From Collinsella sp. (GTDB lineage: Bacteria; Actinomycetota; Coriobacteriia; Coriobacteriales; Coriobacteriaceae), in NCBI GenBank assembly GCA_019414205.1, contig DXML01000002.1:25860-89859 (forward strand): DNA of 64,000 nucleotides. Direction: 5' to 3'. Position 1 is the stretch's first letter, and every line of letters begins with the position of its first letter. Below are positions 34,733 through 43,495 of the stretch, piece by piece. Both the position numbers and the translations under genes were made by a program. The notes under the pieces were generated by a model. The model was not told where the DNA came from and searched no databases. It saw only the letters and a program-made list of their open reading frames with translations.

Positions 34733-37700
34733 CTACGGGTCTTTTTTGGATGCGCTGCGGGCAGGCAGCAGGCCGGCGACGACCGTCAGCAGCACCGAAA
34801 TCGCAATAAGCACCAGCGCATCCTGCACGGGCAGGCTCATCAGGTTGGGGACCTGTTTGGCCGCAAGCGCCCAGGCATTGACCGGAAAACTCACGAGCAC
34901 CACAACGACAATGGCAAAGACGCCGGCAATGAGGCCCTCGATAAAGGTCTCGGCATTGAATACGTTGGCCACGTTGCGCTTTGACGCGCCGATCGCGCGC
35001 AGGATACCAATCTCCTTTTTGCGCTCCAGTACGCTGATGTAGGTGATGATGCCGATCATGATGGAGCTCACGACCAGGCTGATGCTCACGAATGCGATGA
35101 GCACCAAGCTGATGGTGTTCACGATGTCGGTCACCGAACCCATGATGATACCCATGTAGTCGGTGTACGAGATTGCCTGTTCATCGTGGCCGGCAGCTTT
35201 GACCTGCTTGTTGTACGCATCGATGTGATCGAGCACGCGCTCCTTGGCCTCAAAGTCGCGCGGGAAAATCTTAACCGAGATGGGGTCTGCCTCATCCGCA
35301 TAGCCCAGCGTGGTCAGATTGTTATCGTAGGTGAGCTTCGACGCCTTGGCATAGCTCATCATGAGCGAACTCAGGTCCTCAGCGTCCATGTTAAAGTGGA
35401 TAGCGCGAGCAAAGGCGTTCGCATCCACGCGCATGGCGCTCGCCAAGTTGGCAAAACTCGAAGACATCTGCGTCGCCATTTGGTCCATGAGCCCTGCCGC
35501 ACCCGCCTTGAGCTGGGTTGATACCGTCGTCGCAATCTGCTCGCTGACCGCCTTCATCACCTGATCCATAGACTGCTGCAAATACGGAGCCAGCTGCTTT
35601 TGCACATAGTCGCCCATCACCTGCTGCAGACGCTCGGCCAGGGCATCGCCGCCGAGCGCCTTGAGCTGAGCCAGGCATTGCTGGGCTGCGGCATCATTCT
35701 CAAGATACGCCGAGAATGCGGCAGCAAGCTTTGACGCGTCCTTAAGATCTTCGGGCGACAGCGCCTTAAACTGATCAGACTGCAGAAAGCCCTCAAACAG
35801 CTGGTTGGCAAGCGTTCCTACCTGCTGCATCTGCTCGGGCGTGAGTTCCAGACCGTCAAAGATGCCCGAGAAATCTGGGGCCGGCGCTTTGGCCATGATG
35901 TCGCTGAAGTCGATGTCCTTCCCAACGCCCGAAAGGTCAAGGTCCAGCCCGGACAAGTCGATACCAGAAAGGCCTATACCGCCGGCCGCACCCGAGAGCG
36001 CCGACGTATCGAACGAGAACGCACTCTTCAGCGCCGCTTCGTCCACACCGAACATGCTGCCCAAATCCACGCCCTGTTTGGCCTCGCCTTGCAGTTCATC
36101 GAAAGACTTGCCCGTAAAGACATCCGTCTCGGGGTGGGCAAGCTGCTCCTGCACGATTTGCGAATCGGCAGCACGCTCCATAAGCTGGCGAGTCAGCGCA
36201 TGCGTATAGGCAATGCCCGGGGACAATGCGCTCGCGTTTGCCGCCTCGTTGGGTCGCACCACGCCCACAATGCGCACGTCAATACCGTCGGCAACCTTGG
36301 CTTTCATAAAGTCGGCGTCGCCAGACATGTCAGTCCACATGCCGGTCTCTTCGTTTTTGCGATAGGCATCGGCCGGCGACAACACCTTAAACGTCGTGGA
36401 CAGTGCATCGTCGTAGGTAAAGTCGCTGCCGGTCTTGGGCGTCTTGACCTTGCCGTCGGCCGTCATGGCACTGTTAACCAGGTCGTTGAGCTCATCGATA
36501 TCCAGCGCGCCGATGCTGTAGAGCGTGTAGTCGCCCACCGTTCCGCGGCTCGAAAGCACCATCACGGCCTCGTTGGCGGACGTAGGCCAATGGCCGGCAA
36601 CGACATCGTACTGGCTGTCGAGCAGGCTCTGGTCGTCAATCATCTCGTTAAAGACCGACGTTCCCATGGAATCCATGCTCACCGTTGCCGCCGAGCTCGC
36701 ACCTCCGCTCATGGCCTCAGTCATAGCGTTGGGCACCAGCCGGACAGGCTTCTCATCGCCCTTGCCGGCACGATAGACAACCGGCGATACACCGTAGCCG
36801 TACTGAATGGCGTTGACCTCTTTGTCGATACCGTTGCCGCCGTCGTCAAGCCATGCCTTAAAGCTCGTCATATCGTTAGATTTAACACTTGCGAACATGT
36901 CCTTTACGGCCGTGACCACAGGGATCTTATCGGTCCCCTGAGCCTTGCCGCCGGTAGCGCCATCGGACGAGCCCTCGCCCTTGGACGCCTCCTCATCCGT
37001 GCCCCCCTGTCCGCCCATCATAGACGACAGGTCGTAATCTTGTTTGGAAATCGTAAGCGGGTAGCTTGAGAGCGTGTCCTCCTCGACCTTTTTGATGTAG
37101 CCGTTTACGCCGTTGGAGAGCGCCAGAATCGCCGCGATGCCAATAATGCCAATCGAACCTGCAAAGGCAGTCATGGCCGTACGGCCCTTCTTGGTCATGA
37201 GGTTTCGGGCAGAAAGCCCCAGCGCCGTCATAAAGCTCATCGAGGTTTTGCGCGTGGGTTTTGCCTCGCGATGTGCGACCGTGGCCACATCAAAGGGGTC
37301 GGAATCGTCGGTGACCTTGCCGTCCGCCAGGCTGACGATGCGCGTGGCGTACTGGTACGCCAGCTCGGGATTGTGCGTGACCATGATGACCAGACGATCG
37401 CGCGCAACGTCCTTGAGCAAATCCATAACCTGCACGGATGTCGTTGAGTCCAAGGCGCCGGTCGGCTCGTCAGCCAGCACAATCTCGGGATCGTTGATCA
37501 GGGCGCGGGCAATAGCCACGCGCTGCATCTGCCCGCCCGAAAGCTGGCTCGGGCGCTTGTTAACGTGCTCGCCCAGGCCGACTTTCTCCAACGCCTCGCG
37601 CGCACGTTGGCGGCGCTCGGCATGCCCCACGCCCGTGAGCGTAAGCGCCAGCTCCACGTTTTCCAAAATGGTCTGATGCGGAATGAGGTTATAGCTCTGG

Positions 37701-37966
37701 AACACAAAGCCGATGCGGTTGTTGCGGTAGGCATCCCAATCGCGATCGCGAAAATCCTTGGTCGAAATACCGTCGATCAGCAGGTCGCCAGAATCAAAGT
37801 GGTCGAGTCCGCCGATAACGTTGAGCATCGTAGTTTTACCCGAACCCGAGGGACCCAGAATGGCCACGAACTCGTTATCGCGAAAAGCCAGGCTTACGTT
37901 GTCGAGCGCCACCTGCGTAAACGACTGCGTAACGTACCTTTTGCAAATTCCTTTGAGCTCCAGCAT
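34733..37966 (-). CDS. MacB-like ABC exporter, fused ATPase and FtsX-type permease with very large extracellular insert
   Basis: A 1077-residue fusion. Residues 1-220 are a MacB/LolD-type ATPase (GPSGSGKTTMLN, LSGGQMQRVAIARAL, ADEPTGALD). A first helix lies near 275-295, then an extracytoplasmic region of about 620 residues, and three C-terminal helices (about 945-1065) with the FtsX motif SVLERKKEIGILRAIGASKRNV. The insert contains a run of repeated LSGIDLSGLDLDLSG-like segments and a long helical, Gln/Ala/Met-rich part. The family normally ends in DPVEALR; here the frame stops after KKDP, and the remaining codons (VEALRSE, then TAA at 34713) are present one base out of frame, so a single base is missing. 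The ATG at 37966 follows AGGAGAGG. Confidence 0.88.
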   Translation of the reverse strand: MLELKGICKRYVTQSFTQVALDNVSLAFRDNEFVAILGPSGSGKTTMLNVIGGLDHFDSGDLLIDGISTKDFRDRDWDAYRNNRIGFVFQSYNLIPHQTILENVELALTLTGVGHAERRQRAREALEKVGLGEHVNKRPSQLSGGQMQRVAIARALINDPEIVLADEPTGALDSTTSVQVMDLLKDVARDRLVIMVTHNPELAYQYATRIVSLADGKVTDDSDPFDVATVAHREAKPTRKTSMSFMTALGLSARNLMTKKGRTAMTAFAGSIGIIGIAAILALSNGVNGYIKKVEEDTLSSYPLTISKQDYDLSSMMGGQGGTDEEASKGEGSSDGATGGKAQGTDKIPVVTAVKDMFASVKSNDMTSFKAWLDDGGNGIDKEVNAIQYGYGVSPVVYRAGKGDEKPVRLVPNAMTEAMSGGASSAATVSMDSMGTSVFNEMIDDQSLLDSQYDVVAGHWPTSANEAVMVLSSRGTVGDYTLYSIGALDIDELNDLVNSAMTADGKVKTPKTGSDFTYDDALSTTFKVLSPADAYRKNEETGMWTDMSGDADFMKAKVADGIDVRIVGVVRPNEAANASALSPGIAYTHALTRQLMERAADSQIVQEQLAHPETDVFTGKSFDELQGEAKQGVDLGSMFGVDEAALKSAFSFDTSALSGAAGGIGLSGIDLSGLDLDLSGVGKDIDFSDIMAKAPAPDFSGIFDGLELTPEQMQQVGTLANQLFEGFLQSDQFKALSPEDLKDASKLAAAFSAYLENDAAAQQCLAQLKALGGDALAERLQQVMGDYVQKQLAPYLQQSMDQVMKAVSEQIATTVSTQLKAGAAGLMDQMATQMSSSFANLASAMRVDANAFARAIHFNMDAEDLSSLMMSYAKASKLTYDNNLTTLGYADEADPISVKIFPRDFEAKERVLDHIDAYNKQVKAAGHDEQAISYTDYMGIIMGSVTDIVNTISLVLIAFVSISLVVSSIMIGIITYISVLERKKEIGILRAIGASKRNVANVFNAETFIEGLIAGVFAIVVVVLVSFPVNAWALAAKQVPNLMSLPVQDALVLIAISVLLTVVAGLLPARSASKKDP

Positions 37967-38146
37967 GGACGGCAACCTCTCCTGCGCAGGCACCCCGCCC
38001 GCTCTCCTCCGCCGTTCGTATTCGACGCGTTTGTCCTACTCTATCCCCGTTTTCTGCCGGTACCAGTGAGAAATGTAACGAACCGCCCCAAATAACGAAC
38101 GGGACGGCACGCCACGTGGCGCACCATCCCGCACATAACATCGACG

Positions 38147-38178
38147 ATGTGACAAAGGGACTGTCCCTTTGTCACATT
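38147..38178. repeat. Type A palindrome, copy 4
   Basis: ATGTGACAAAGGGA-CTG-TCCCTTTGTCACATT, six bases from the stop of the TlpA-like lipoprotein gene. It could act as its 3' stem-loop. Confidence 0.85.
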
Positions 38179-38183
38179 CGGAC

Positions 38184-39146
38184 TTACTGCTCGCTCTTAG
38201 CAAGCGCCTGATCGATCAGCTTGTTGAGCGCCTCGCGCTGCTCAGCGGAGTTGATGCCGCCCATGATTGGCTCTCCCACGATGTTGCCGTTCTGGTCAAT
38301 CACGTAGGTGGTCGGGAACGAGTACAGGTTGGAAGTGAACTTTCCGGCCTCGCTGTCCGACTTAAACCAGATGTTCTTATACGTCACACCCTTCTTGGAA
38401 AGCACGTCCTTGGCATCGGCCACCTCGTCTTTGTTGCCATCGAGTGTAAAGGAATTAACGCCCACGACCTGGCCGCCCTTCTCGGCAAGCTCCTTGTTGA
38501 GCTTCTCCAGATCGCCCAGCTCTCCCACGCACGGCTTGCAGGCGGTAAACCAGAAGTTCATGACGGTGACCTTGTTCTTGGAGAACAGCTCGTCGCTGTT
38601 TACATCGTTGCCGTCCAAGTCCTTGCCCTTAAAGCTGGGGAACTTCGTCTCCCCGCTCTCGCCGTTGGTCATGCCTGCGGTCGAGGCATCGACGCTCTCC
38701 CCCTCGCCGGGCGTGCTGCCGCATCCGGGAAACTCCTTCTCCAGCGCCATGAGCTTATCCTCGATCTCCTTGACCTGCTGCGCGCCGGCCTTAAGCGTCT
38801 TGAGCTCGTCAGCCGTAAACTGATCCTTGGCACCCTCGATGGTATCAAGCAAAAAGTCGCCGTAATTGCTACCGTCCTCAATCATTGCCGAGTCTTTATT
38901 TGCCGCATTGAATACCTTTTCCCATAGGGCGTTATCGCTCGCAAAGATCTCGTTTTCCTTTTGCAGCAGCTGCTGGTACAGCTCGGCCGCCTCCTCGGCG
39001 CTCGACGGCTTTTGTGCCACAAGCTCGGCAATCTGCGCATCGCCGCTCGTGGCATCCTTCGCGTCGCCCTTGGGGGCAGAGCACGCCGCGAGAGTCAGCG
39101 CCAGCACGGGCAGCATCAACAGGGCCGCAATTTTCGACAGTTTCAT
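38184..39146 (-). CDS. TlpA-like thioredoxin-fold lipoprotein
   Basis: A 320-residue exported lipoprotein: lipobox LTLAAC with Cys22, a helical region of about 110 residues and a C-terminal TlpA/ResA-like domain (from about 165) with the redox motif FTACKPC (Cys203 and Cys206), then SFPTTYVIDQNGNIVGE. It probably reduces or exchanges disulfides outside the membrane. It is the last gene of a minus-strand unit with the polyferredoxin and the CXXC peptide, a conserved trio in anaerobic Firmicutes and Actinobacteria as I recall it, possibly drawing electrons through the Fe-S membrane protein. The ATG at 39146 follows GGAGG. Confidence 0.88.
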   Translation of the reverse strand: MKLSKIAALLMLPVLALTLAACSAPKGDAKDATSGDAQIAELVAQKPSSAEEAAELYQQLLQKENEIFASDNALWEKVFNAANKDSAMIEDGSNYGDFLLDTIEGAKDQFTADELKTLKAGAQQVKEIEDKLMALEKEFPGCGSTPGEGESVDASTAGMTNGESGETKFPSFKGKDLDGNDVNSDELFSKNKVTVMNFWFTACKPCVGELGDLEKLNKELAEKGGQVVGVNSFTLDGNKDEVADAKDVLSKKGVTYKNIWFKSDSEAGKFTSNLYSFPTTYVIDQNGNIVGEPIMGGINSAEQREALNKLIDQALAKSEQ

Positions 39147-39179
39147 GGTTCCTCCGTTGTATCGAAGCTTAATAGGTAC

Positions 39180-40091
39180 CTATTTGTTTTCGCAGTCCTG
39201 CGCGGACTGCGCGGTCTTGTCGCCCGTCACGCCCAGCCCGTAGCGAAAGCTAATGGCATCGACGGGGCACGCACCCACGCATTTGCCGCAACGAATGCAC
39301 TCGGCATGGTCGGGCGTACGCGTAACGTCCACGTCCATCAGACACACCTTGGCGCACTTGCCGCACGAAACGCATTTGCACTGGTCAACCTGAATCCCCA
39401 ACAACGACACCTTGTTCATGAGCGCATAAAACGCACCGAGGGGGCAGATCCATTTGCAGAAGGGGCGGTAGAACAACACGCTCAGCACCGCAACCGCAAT
39501 GAGAATCGCGAGCTTCCAGGTAAAGAGCTTTCCCAGCGCGGACCGGATTCCCGTATTCATGATGGACAGCGGAATCGCACCCTCGAGCACGCCCTGTGGG
39601 CAGATGTACTTGCAAAAGAACGGGTCGCCCATGCCCACATCGTTGACCACCAAGACAGGCAGCAGCACCACGGCAAACAGCAGTACGGCATACTTGATGT
39701 ACGTGAGCGGCTTGAGCTTTTTCGTTGATAGCTTTTTGCCGGGAATCTTGTGTAGAAGTTCCTGCAGCCATCCAAACGGGCACAAAAAGCCGCATACAAA
39801 ACGCCCCAACAGTACGCCGATCAGAATGAGCGTTCCGGTGACGTAGTAGGAGAAGTTGAACTTGGATGAACCTACCACCGACTGAAACGACCCAATGGGA
39901 CACGCACCTGATGCCGCGGGGCACGAATAGCAATTAAGCCCAGGTACGCAGACTGTTTTTCCCGCGCCCTGATAGATGCCGCCTTTGGCAAAGTTTGGCA
40001 GGTGAATATTGGTGACCAGCGTCGCCGCCGCCTGAATGAATCCGCGAACTCGGGCCAAAACATGCGACGCAGTGTTTTCTCTTTTATCCAA
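39180..40091 (-). CDS. Membrane-bound polyferredoxin (NapH/CcoG-like 4Fe-4S protein)
   Basis: A 303-residue protein with about five hydrophobic segments and many Cys motifs: an N-terminal CVPGLNCYSCPAASGACPIG, two membrane-edge motifs CGFLCPFGW and CKWICPLGA, plus CKYICPQG, and two C-terminal ferredoxin clusters (CKCVSCGKCAKVC, CIRCGKCVGACP). It should pass electrons across or along the membrane, probably to the TlpA-like lipoprotein. The frame extends upstream, but the TTG at 40091 overlaps the stop of the CXXC peptide gene and has GGAG at good spacing, so translation is probably coupled. Confidence 0.85.
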   Translation of the reverse strand: MDKRENTASHVLARVRGFIQAAATLVTNIHLPNFAKGGIYQGAGKTVCVPGLNCYSCPAASGACPIGSFQSVVGSSKFNFSYYVTGTLILIGVLLGRFVCGFLCPFGWLQELLHKIPGKKLSTKKLKPLTYIKYAVLLFAVVLLPVLVVNDVGMGDPFFCKYICPQGVLEGAIPLSIMNTGIRSALGKLFTWKLAILIAVAVLSVLFYRPFCKWICPLGAFYALMNKVSLLGIQVDQCKCVSCGKCAKVCLMDVDVTRTPDHAECIRCGKCVGACPVDAISFRYGLGVTGDKTAQSAQDCENK

Positions 40092-40233
40092 TTCCGATAC
40101 ACTCCAAGCACAGCCTAATTGCTTTGGCCAGCACGGCATCCGCCTCGCCACGCATAACACCAAAGCACACCATGGTAATTCCGACGATCAACAAAGCGAC
40201 CTGTACCACGGGTTTTACCGCTTTGAACAACAC
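40084..40233 (-). CDS. CD1871A-family CXXC motif small membrane protein (49 aa)
   Basis: GTG at 40233 follows GAAAGGAG. The 49 residues contain one hydrophobic helix (VVQVALLIVGITMVCFGVM), then RGEADAVLAKAIRLCLECIGIG with the terminal C-L-E-C motif, which matches the CD1871A family of CXXC peptides found beside 4Fe-4S polyferredoxins. It overlaps the start of the polyferredoxin gene by eight bases. Its role is unknown; the paired Cys suggests a redox or metal-binding accessory of the same complex. Confidence 0.8.
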   Translation of the reverse strand: MLFKAVKPVVQVALLIVGITMVCFGVMRGEADAVLAKAIRLCLECIGIG

Positions 40234-40263
40234 GACCACTCCTTTCGTTACGCGACCATTGGA

Positions 40264-40301
40264 CCATATCGGCTATTAAATCCGTGTTAAGCGCGATATG
40301 G
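40264..40301. promoter_or_regulatory. Inverted repeat in divergent promoter region
   Basis: CCATATCG (40264-40271) and CGATATGG (40294-40301) are perfect inverted 8-mers 22 bases apart, between the redox operon and the response regulator gene. It is a likely regulator site, perhaps for the adjacent OmpR-type protein. Confidence 0.5.
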
Positions 40302-40320
40302 AATGTGCAAGGAGACTGTT

Positions 40321-40995
40321 ATGCGTATTTTGATCGTCGAAGACGAGCGAGCACTGTGCGATGCAATCGCGCGCAGCTTGCGAAACTTGGCGTACAGCGT
40401 CGACTGCTGTCACGATGGACAGGAGGCGCTCGACCTGCTGGGCGTCGAAGTCTTTGACCTCGTGGTGCTCGACCTCAATCTCCCCCGTATCGACGGCATG
40501 ACCGTGCTCAGGGAACTTAGGAAAACCGACTGCGAGACCAAGGTACTGATTCTGTCCGCACGTGGCGAAGTATCCGATAAAGTCGCCGGACTCGATGCCG
40601 GCGCCAACGATTACCTTACCAAGCCGTTTCATCTGGACGAACTTGCGGCAAGGATCCGCAGCCTTACCCTCAGGCGCTTCGCACAAAGCGACATAGTATT
40701 AACCTGCGGAAAGCTCAACTTTGACACCAAGGCGCGCATCGCTTCCGTGGACAGTGAGGCTCTATCTCTTACACGCAAGGAAACGGGAATCTTGGAATAC
40801 CTGATGCTTAATCAGGGGCGACCGGTAAGCCAAGAGGAGCTTATAGAGCACGTTTGGGATAGCACCGTGAACAGCTTTAGCAACGCAACCCGCGTTCACA
40901 TCTCGTCGCTCCGAAAAAAGTTGCGCGGCGCTTTGGGATACGACCCGATTCGCAATCGGATTGGAGAGGGCTACGTTATGGAGGATGGAGAATGA
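40321..40995 (+). CDS. OmpR/PhoB family response regulator
   Basis: A 224-residue response regulator: receiver domain with acidic pocket (VEDE), phosphoacceptor Asp51 (VVLDLNLP) and LTKPF Lys, then a winged-helix domain from about 125 (ALSLTRKETGILEYLMLNQGRPVSQEELIEHVWD). The ATG at 40321 follows AAGGAG. The kinase gene overlaps the stop. It is divergent from the thiol/Fe-S membrane operon, which it may control through the CCATATCG inverted repeat. Confidence 0.93.
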   Translation: MRILIVEDERALCDAIARSLRNLAYSVDCCHDGQEALDLLGVEVFDLVVLDLNLPRIDGMTVLRELRKTDCETKVLILSARGEVSDKVAGLDAGANDYLTKPFHLDELAARIRSLTLRRFAQSDIVLTCGKLNFDTKARIASVDSEALSLTRKETGILEYLMLNQGRPVSQEELIEHVWDSTVNSFSNATRVHISSLRKKLRGALGYDPIRNRIGEGYVMEDGE

Positions 40996-42143
40996 AAGGG
41001 CTTTCGCTGCAATGGCGCATAACGATTATGACGGCACTGCTCACGTGTGCGGCATGCGTGCTGACGAACTGCCTGGTCGGCTATACGGGCATGCGCTACA
41101 TGGATGCCATCGGCAGCGACATCTCGGCCTTTAACGCAACCGGCGAAGATTCGCTCCAGGCGTTCGACCCAACGAAAGCGGCCCTCGATGACAAGGTCAC
41201 AATCGTCGTAAATGACGCACAGGAGTCTTTTGGCACGACAGCCTGGTACATCACGGCTGGAGTCACACTCCTTGGCGGCGCGCTGGCATACTTTGTGAGC
41301 GGCCGTGCACTCAAACCGCTACGGGCTTTTGCAGCTCAGGTTGAGTGTGTGCAGCCTGACAACCTAAGCGAAATCAGACTCAATGAAGATGTGCCCACCG
41401 AGCTACAACGATGCAGCGCCTCTTTCAACGACATGATCGCTCGTCTTGGCGAAGGGTTCTCTGCACAGCGTCAGTTTACCGGCAACGCCGCACACGAGCT
41501 GCGCACCCCGCTCGCCCTTATGCAAGCACAGATTGAACTGTTCATCTCCGAGCACTCCGGTTTGCAACCCGAAACAGCCGAGCTGCTCGGCCTGCTACAA
41601 GAACAAACTGAGCGGATGTCGCGGATGACCAAGGTGTTGCTCGAGATGAGTGAGCTCCGCAGCGTTCCTTGCGAGGACGATGTTGAACTTGGTCCCTTGT
41701 CCGAAGAGGTCCTCACCGACCTTGCGCCACTTGCCGAAAATAAGGGCATAGCCCTCAATTGTGCTGGAGACGCTTTAGTAATCGGGAGCGACACGCTCCT
41801 CTATCGGCTGGTGTTTAACCTGGTCGAAAATGCCATCCGTTACAGCCGCCCCGGCTCGACTGTCAACGTCTCCATCTGCGACAACAACAGCCGCGTGTTC
41901 CTGCGAGTCGAGGACCAGGGCCCGGGAATACCCAAGCAGTACCGCGAGAGCATCTTCCAACCGTTCTTTCGCCTGGATAAATCCCGCTGCAGGGCATACG
42001 GCGGCGCAGGACTCGGGCTAGCGCTTGTTTGGGAAATTGCAGCGCTTCACGGTGGCACGGTAGAGGTCGAAACAAGTTCCGAGAACGGGACCACTATGCT
42101 CGCAAGCCTTCCAAAACGATCCGCAGCATTAACCGAACAGTAA
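40992..42143 (+). CDS. Sensor histidine kinase
   Basis: A 383-residue kinase: two membrane helices (about 9-32 and 85-102) enclosing a short sensor loop of about 50 residues, a HAMP-like linker, HisKA with His168 (NAAHELRTPLALM) and HATPase (LVENAIRYSRPGS, DQGPGIPKQY, GGAGLGLALVWEIAALHGG). The start overlaps the response regulator stop (ATGA). The signal is unknown; the divergent redox operon suggests an envelope or thiol stress cue. Confidence 0.92.
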   Translation: MKGLSLQWRITIMTALLTCAACVLTNCLVGYTGMRYMDAIGSDISAFNATGEDSLQAFDPTKAALDDKVTIVVNDAQESFGTTAWYITAGVTLLGGALAYFVSGRALKPLRAFAAQVECVQPDNLSEIRLNEDVPTELQRCSASFNDMIARLGEGFSAQRQFTGNAAHELRTPLALMQAQIELFISEHSGLQPETAELLGLLQEQTERMSRMTKVLLEMSELRSVPCEDDVELGPLSEEVLTDLAPLAENKGIALNCAGDALVIGSDTLLYRLVFNLVENAIRYSRPGSTVNVSICDNNSRVFLRVEDQGPGIPKQYRESIFQPFFRLDKSRCRAYGGAGLGLALVWEIAALHGGTVEVETSSENGTTMLASLPKRSAALTEQ

Positions 42144-42150
42144 AACGAAA

Positions 42151-42184
42151 GGGGTCCCGCACACGTTTGCGCGGGACCCCCTCC
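42151..42184. terminator. Stem-loop terminator after the two-component genes
   Basis: GGGGTCCCGC and GCGGGACCCC pair around ACACGTTTGC, eight bases after the kinase stop. The tail is CTCCCT, weak for rho-independent termination, but the stem is strong. Confidence 0.65.
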
Positions 42185-42217
42185 CTGTCAATGCAATTCG
42201 CCCAAAAGAGTAGAAGC

Positions 42218-43198
42218 CTACTCCCACTCCACCGTGCCGACGGGCTTCGGCGTGAGGTCGTAGCACACGCGGCAGATGCCGGGAACCTCGGCGGTGACGC
42301 GGGCGGTAATGCGCTTGAGCAACGCCCAGTTGAGCTCAGGCACCTCGGCGGTCATGACATCGACGGTGTTGATGCAGCGGATGATACAGGGCCAATCGTA
42401 GGCGCGCTTGCCCTCGCGCACGCCGGTTGCGCGGAAGTCGGGCACGACGGCAAAATACTGCCAGATGGTCAGACCGGCCTTGTCGATCTCCTCGCGCACG
42501 ATGGCGTCGGCTTCGCGCAGCGCCTCAAGACGGTCGCGGGTGATGGCACCAAGGCAGCGGACGCCCAGGCCGGGACCGGGGAACGGCTGGCGCTCAACCA
42601 TGTTCTCGGGCAGGCCGAGCTCGCGACCGACCACGCGGACCTCGTCCTTGTACAGCAGTTTGACGGGCTCGCAGAGCTCAAACTGCAGATCCTCGGGCAG
42701 ACCGCCCACGTTGTGGTGAGCCTTCACGCCGTCTTGGGACTCAAGAATGTCAGGATAGATGGTACCCTGGGCGAGGAAGCTGACCTCGTCGCCAACCTTG
42801 CGGGCCTCCTCCTCGAACACGCGAATGAACTCGGCGCCGATAATCTTACGCTTGGCCTCGGGCTCCTCGACGTCCACGAGCTTGTCCAGGAAGCGGTCGG
42901 TGGCGTCAACGTAAACCAGGTTGGCATCCATCTGGTTCCTGAAGACGTCGACGACCTGCTCGCTCTCGCCCTTGCGCATCAGGCCGTGATTCACATGCAC
43001 GCAAATGAGCTGCTTGCCGATAGCCTTGATGAGCAGGGCCGCAACTACAGAACTGTCGACGCCGCCGGAAAGGGCCAGCAGGACCTTTTTGTCGCCGATC
43101 TGCTCGCGGATTGCAGCGACCTGCTCTTCGACGAACGCCTGGGCAAGTTCGGGAGTGGTGATACGTACCATGTCGTCGGGACGCTTGTTGGGATCCAT
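42218..43198 (-). CDS. guaA: GMP synthase ATP-pyrophosphatase subunit without amidotransferase domain
   Basis: A 326-residue protein corresponding only to the C-terminal two thirds of standard GuaA (about 520 residues). The PP-loop LLALSGGVDSSVVAALL is at about residue 40, then VHVNHGLMRKGE, the ERQPFPGPGLGVRC signature and the C-terminal dimerisation domain ending in PVGTVEWE. It amidates XMP to GMP using ATP and ammonia. The N-terminal class I glutamine amidotransferase is absent, and no separate one is seen nearby. The start is sound: ATG at 43198 after GAAGGAG. It is either the split type, with the glutaminase encoded elsewhere, or an ammonia-dependent enzyme. Confidence 0.92.
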   Translation of the reverse strand: MDPNKRPDDMVRITTPELAQAFVEEQVAAIREQIGDKKVLLALSGGVDSSVVAALLIKAIGKQLICVHVNHGLMRKGESEQVVDVFRNQMDANLVYVDATDRFLDKLVDVEEPEAKRKIIGAEFIRVFEEEARKVGDEVSFLAQGTIYPDILESQDGVKAHHNVGGLPEDLQFELCEPVKLLYKDEVRVVGRELGLPENMVERQPFPGPGLGVRCLGAITRDRLEALREADAIVREEIDKAGLTIWQYFAVVPDFRATGVREGKRAYDWPCIIRCINTVDVMTAEVPELNWALLKRITARVTAEVPGICRVCYDLTPKPVGTVEWE

Positions 43199-43263
43199 GC
43201 AGAGCTCCTTCTCGGTTCGATGGAAATGCGCCGCGCGTATGCAGACGCACCGTCATATGACCT

Positions 43264-43270
43264 CATTATA
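43264..43270 (-). promoter_or_regulatory. Putative -10 of the guaA promoter
   Basis: On the minus strand, TGCATATAATGAGG supplies a consensus TATAAT 66 bases before the start codon. The -35 region is poor, so this is tentative. Confidence 0.3.
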
Positions 43271-43336
43271 TGCAGAACGAGATACGTTTCCCATCGCTGC
43301 GACAGAGCTTTTTGCAGGGGCGGTAGTTTTTCTATA

Positions 43337-43373
43337 TCCCAAGGTCAGCTAGGCTTCGATAGCCACCTTGGGA
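43337..43373. other. Stem-loop between guaA and luxR genes
   Basis: TCCCAAGGT and ACCTTGGGA pair, with an inner GGCT/AGCC. It lies in the 297-base divergent gap (43199-43495) and may belong to the leader of either gene. Confidence 0.45.
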
Positions 43374-43495
43374 GCATCGCCAATAGACTCTTCCTTTATA
43401 CGTTTGACACAATCGTAGGCGATACCCACAAATTCCAGTCCCGAGCAACAAGAGTACAATTGCTGCTAGTGTTGCCAGCTGTTGGGAGATGGAAG

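Noticed and set aside
42029..43495. A very long open frame on the plus strand that runs from the kinase end across guaA into the LuxR gene
   Set aside because: It is antisense to the strongly recognisable guaA; GC-rich codon use leaves the opposite frame open. The LuxR gene has its own start at 43496 with a good ribosome binding site.
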